A stretch of 15,466 bases of DNA from an uncultured Limnohabitans sp. GTDB taxonomy: Bacteria > Pseudomonadota > Gammaproteobacteria > Burkholderiales > Burkholderiaceae_C. Positions 12,768-15,466 of this stretch are shown here, in pieces. The notes beneath the pieces were generated by a model, which was not told the DNA's origin, ran no database searches, and was given only the letters and a program-made list of their open reading frames with translations. The DNA is taken from NCBI GenBank assembly GCA_937928195.1, contig CALEYZ010000202.1, forward strand, positions 1 through 15,466, in the 5' to 3' direction. How positions within the stretch are numbered: the stretch's first letter is position 1; the number at the start of each line of letters is the position of its first letter. A program made the translations under genes and the position numbers.

Positions 12768-15143
12768 TTAGGCCTTGGCGGCTTGAATGGCTTCCCACAC
12801 GCGGTGCGGTGTGGCAGGCATGTCAAAGTCTTTGACGCCAAGCGGTGCCAGTGCATCGAGCACAGCGTTGATGACAGCAGGGGGTGAGCCAATGGCGCCC
12901 GCTTCGCCGCAACCTTTGGTGCCCAGAGGGTTGGTGGTGCAAGGGGTGCACTCGTGACCAATGGCGAACTCGGGGAAATCGTCGGCGCGTGGCATGGGGT
13001 AGTCCATGAAAGAGCCGGTTAAGAGTTGACCGGTTTCTTTGTCGTACACACAGTTTTCCATCAGCGCTTGGCCAATGCCTTGCACCAGACCGCCGTGCAC
13101 TTGGCCTTCCACAATCATGGGGTTGATGATGGTGCCAAAGTCGTCAACGGCCGTGAACTTGTCCACTTTGGTGACGCCGGTTTGGGGGTCAATTTCCACT
13201 TCGCAAATGTAAGTACCTGCAGGGAAGGTGAAGTTGGTGGGGTCGTAGAACGCAGTTTCGTTCAGGCCTGGCTCCAACTTGTCGAGGGGGTAGTTGTGCG
13301 GCACATAGGCGGTGAGGGCCACGGTGCCAAATGGAATTTTCTTGTCGGTGCCCTTGACGCTGAATTCGCCATTGGCAAAGTCAATGTCGGCATCGCCCGC
13401 TTCCATGAGGTGGGCTGCAATTTTCTTGGCCTTGGCTTCAATTTTGTCGAGTGCGCGCATAAGGGCGGCGCCGCCTACAGAAATAGAGCGTGAGCCGTAA
13501 GTGCCCATGCCGAAAGGCACGCGGCCGGTGTCACCGTGAACGATGTCGACGTTTTCAACCGGAATGCCCAAGCGTGCTGCCACCACCTGCGCAAAGGTGG
13601 TTTCGTGACCTTGGCCATGGCTGTGGGAGCCGGTGAACACTGTCACGCTGCCTGTGGGGTGCACGCGCACTTCACCGCACTCAAACAAACCAGCGCGAGC
13701 GCCCAAAGCGCCTGCCACGTTACTGGGGGCCAAGCCGCAAGCTTCAATGTAGCTTGAGTAACCAATACCGCGCAGCAAACCTTTAGCGGCACTGGCCGCT
13801 TTGCGTGCAGGGAAGCCCGCCAAGTCGCCCAACTTGTTGGCGTGGTTCATGAGGGCATGGAAATCGCCCGTGTCGTACTGCAAAGCCACAGGCGTTTGGT
13901 ACGGGAACTGCGTGATGAAGTTCTTGCTGCGAATGGCGTCTTGCGTCATGCCCAATTCAAAGGCGGCGCGCGACACGATGCGCTCGAGCAAGTAAGTGGC
14001 TTCTGGGCGACCTGCGCCGCGGTACGCGTCCACGGGCGCTGTGTTGGTGAACCAGGCGTCCACTTCCACATACACCTGGGGCGTGGCGTATTGGCCAGCC
14101 AACAAAGTGGCGTAAAGGATGGTGGGCACAGCCGTCGAGAACGTGGACAAGTAAGCGCCCAAGTTGGCATCGGTGTGCACGCGCAAGGCCAAGAACTTGC
14201 CATCTTTGTCGATGGCCAATTCAGCGTGGCTGGAATGGTCACGGCCGTGCGCATCACTTAAGAAAGCTTCTGAGCGGTCGCAGTTCCACTTGATGTTGCG
14301 GTTGAGCTTTTTGGAGGCCCAAGTGAGGCAAACATCTTCGGCGTACAAATAAATTTTGGCACCAAAACCGCCGCCCACATCGGGGGCAATGACGCGCACT
14401 TTGTGTTCGGGCAAGCCCATCACAAATGCGGTCATGAGCAAACGCTCAACGTGCGGATTTTGGTTGGACACATACAGTGTGTATTCGTCGCTGGCGCGGT
14501 TGTAGCTGCCAATGGCGGCACGAGGCTCCATGGGGTTGGGGGCCAAGCGGTTGTTGATGAGGTCCAGCTTGGTGACGTGCGCAGCGCCTGCAAAGGCTGC
14601 GTCGACAGCGGCCTTGTCACCAATGGCCCAGTTGTAGCAATGGTTGTCGGGGGCTTCTGCGTGCAAGGCCGTTGACGTTTTGGCTTGACGCACATCGACC
14701 ACAGCGGGCAGCACGTCGTAGTCCACTTCAACCAACTCTGCAGCGTTTTTGGCTTGCTCTAAAGTTTCAGCCACCACCATGGCCACGTGGTCACCCACGT
14801 AACGCACCTTGCCATTGGCCAAGATGGGGTGAGGCGGCTCGTTCATGGGCTTGCCGCTGGTGTCGGTGATCAGCCAGCCGCAGGGCAGGCCATTGATTTT
14901 GGCGTCGACCACATCGGGGCCGTCGAGCACTGCCACCACACCCGGTGCGGCCAAAGCTGCAGCTTTGTTGATGCTTTTGATGTTGGCGTGGGCGTGGGGT
15001 GAACGCACAAACACCGCATGCGTCATGTTGTCCAGGCGAATGTCGTCGGTGTAGTTGCCAGCACCTGTGAGGAAACGATAGTCCTCTTTGCGACGCAAGG
15101 CTTCACCGATGTGGGGGAGTTTGGAGAAATCTGATGCACCCAT
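12768..15143 (-). CDS. coxL: Aerobic CO dehydrogenase-type large subunit, form II (Mo-cofactor subunit)
   Basis: Catalytic molybdopterin-cytosine-dinucleotide subunit of a xanthine-oxidase-family hydroxylase. The 791-residue protein opens with the small a/b hammerhead-type domain (RKEDYRFLTGAGNYTDDI), has VGGGFGAKIY near residue 255-264 in the Moco-binding part, the active-site loop AYRGAGR at 373-379, and the catalytic glutamate 747 in GTKGCGEAGAIGSPP. In form I CO dehydrogenase the loop is AYRCSFR and its Cys carries copper; here G376 stands in that place, defining form II. Form II proteins are called CO dehydrogenase in databases, but their real substrates are mostly unproven. ATG 15143 has AAGGAG seven bases before it and lies 10 bases after the coxS stop. 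Cytoplasmic, no signal peptide. Confidence 0.93.
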   Translation of the reverse strand: MGASDFSKLPHIGEALRRKEDYRFLTGAGNYTDDIRLDNMTHAVFVRSPHAHANIKSINKAAALAAPGVVAVLDGPDVVDAKINGLPCGWLITDTSGKPMNEPPHPILANGKVRYVGDHVAMVVAETLEQAKNAAELVEVDYDVLPAVVDVRQAKTSTALHAEAPDNHCYNWAIGDKAAVDAAFAGAAHVTKLDLINNRLAPNPMEPRAAIGSYNRASDEYTLYVSNQNPHVERLLMTAFVMGLPEHKVRVIAPDVGGGFGAKIYLYAEDVCLTWASKKLNRNIKWNCDRSEAFLSDAHGRDHSSHAELAIDKDGKFLALRVHTDANLGAYLSTFSTAVPTILYATLLAGQYATPQVYVEVDAWFTNTAPVDAYRGAGRPEATYLLERIVSRAAFELGMTQDAIRSKNFITQFPYQTPVALQYDTGDFHALMNHANKLGDLAGFPARKAASAAKGLLRGIGYSSYIEACGLAPSNVAGALGARAGLFECGEVRVHPTGSVTVFTGSHSHGQGHETTFAQVVAARLGIPVENVDIVHGDTGRVPFGMGTYGSRSISVGGAALMRALDKIEAKAKKIAAHLMEAGDADIDFANGEFSVKGTDKKIPFGTVALTAYVPHNYPLDKLEPGLNETAFYDPTNFTFPAGTYICEVEIDPQTGVTKVDKFTAVDDFGTIINPMIVEGQVHGGLVQGIGQALMENCVYDKETGQLLTGSFMDYPMPRADDFPEFAIGHECTPCTTNPLGTKGCGEAGAIGSPPAVINAVLDALAPLGVKDFDMPATPHRVWEAIQAAKA

Positions 15144-15153
15144 GGTGAGCTCC

Positions 15154-15466
15154 TTAAGCTTTCATGGCAGCAGAACCTTGCTGCACGGCCTTGACGATGT
15201 TTTGGTAACCGGTGCAACGGCACAGATTGCCTTCGAGCAATTCGCGAATTTCGGTTTCGCTGGCGTTGGGGTGGCGCTTGGCAATGTCAACCGCGCTCAT
15301 GACCATGCCGGGGGTACAGAAGCCGCACTGCAAGCCGTGGCATTCTTTGAACGCAGCTTGCATGGGGTGCATGGTGCCATCGGCTTGGGCCATGCCTTCA
15401 ATGGTGGTGACTTCGGCGCCTTGAGCTTGTGCGGTGAGCATGTTGCAAGACTTCACAGCGCGGCCG
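15154..15466 (-). CDS. coxS: Aerobic CO dehydrogenase-type small subunit, [2Fe-2S], C-terminal part (5' end outside window)
   Basis: Iron-sulfur subunit that moves electrons from Mo to FAD. The open frame runs to the window edge, starting GRAVKSCNML, so only about 103 of the usual 155-165 residues are present. The N-terminal ferredoxin-like domain with the first cluster is mostly missing. The second cluster motif is complete: CGFC in GLQCGFCTPGMVM, then after about 31 residues CRC in NLCRCTGYQNIV. A GTG at 15456 looks like a start but is internal to the family alignment (the valine of GRAVKSC). The gene is the first seen of the operon; whether it is the first in fact, and where the promoter lies, is beyond the window. 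Confidence 0.95.
   Translation of the reverse strand, partial: GRAVKSCNMLTAQAQGAEVTTIEGMAQADGTMHPMQAAFKECHGLQCGFCTPGMVMSAVDIAKRHPNASETEIRELLEGNLCRCTGYQNIVKAVQQGSAAMKA

Noticed and set aside
12746..12961. Upstream extension of coxM by 72 residues
   Set aside because: It overlaps the coxL 3' end, and the added residues have no family counterpart. A good ribosome-binding site precedes the ATG at 12745.
12119..14261. Long open frames on the plus strand opposite coxM and coxL (for example 12119-12766, 13026-13493, 13842-14261)
   Set aside because: They mirror strongly coding minus-strand genes with clear family motifs. Their translations look like low-complexity shadow proteins without recognisable domains, and they have no supporting operon context.
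15454..15456. GTG as the start of coxS
   Set aside because: The frame continues to the window end as GRAVKSC, which fits the inside of the family protein; the gene is simply cut by the window.
1..15466. Mobile element, phage, CRISPR, defence island or a wholly new system
   Set aside because: No transposase, integrase, direct-repeat array or unassigned gene cluster is seen. All major open frames fall into known families with even codon character.

Overview
The window looks like a chromosomal segment of a beta-proteobacterium, most likely a freshwater Comamonadaceae member (Limnohabitans/Rhodoferax/Polaromonas type). That placement is inferred from protein character, moderate GC, the tandem of dxs with TRAP genes, and the aerobic-type cox cluster; it was not tested by a search. 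The window is gene-dense, with no intergenic stretch above about 135 bases and no tRNA, rRNA, insertion sequence, prophage or CRISPR array that I can see.

Left part (1-4436): the 3' end of dxs (isoprenoid precursor synthesis), then a TRAP transporter. The membrane genes dctQ and dctM (+ strand, 4-base overlap) run tail to tail into the separately transcribed binding-protein gene dctP (- strand). Between them lies a perfect bidirectional terminator. The binding protein resembles the 2-oxoacid/lactate type (TakP-like).

Middle part (4572-8134): a one-component regulator (ModE-like winged helix fused to a periplasmic-binding-protein-like sensor domain) is divergent from a tungstate-type ABC transporter. 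The transporter genes are in the unusual order tupB-tupC-tupA, all linked by ATGA overlaps. The 133-base divergent region carries three consecutive inverted repeats whose centres are about 20.5 bases apart, a candidate operator array or structured leader.

Right part (8163-15466, all - strand): a molybdenum hydroxylase operon coxS(partial)-L-M-D-E-G-xdhC/coxI. The large subunit has the form II active-site loop AYRGAGR rather than the form I AYRCSFR, so it lacks the cysteine that binds copper in true CO dehydrogenase. Its physiological substrate is therefore uncertain, although the maturation genes coxD and coxE are kept.

How the parts may fit together: the tup genes would import tungstate and/or molybdate under control of the adjacent sensor-regulator, and the convergently placed cox operon makes a Mo-cofactor enzyme plus its maturation factors. 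The metal-supply link is inferred from adjacency. I found no wholly novel system; the most interesting points are the oxyanion sensor with its repeat array, the permuted tup order next to a Mo enzyme, and the form II CoxL with retained copper-site maturation genes.
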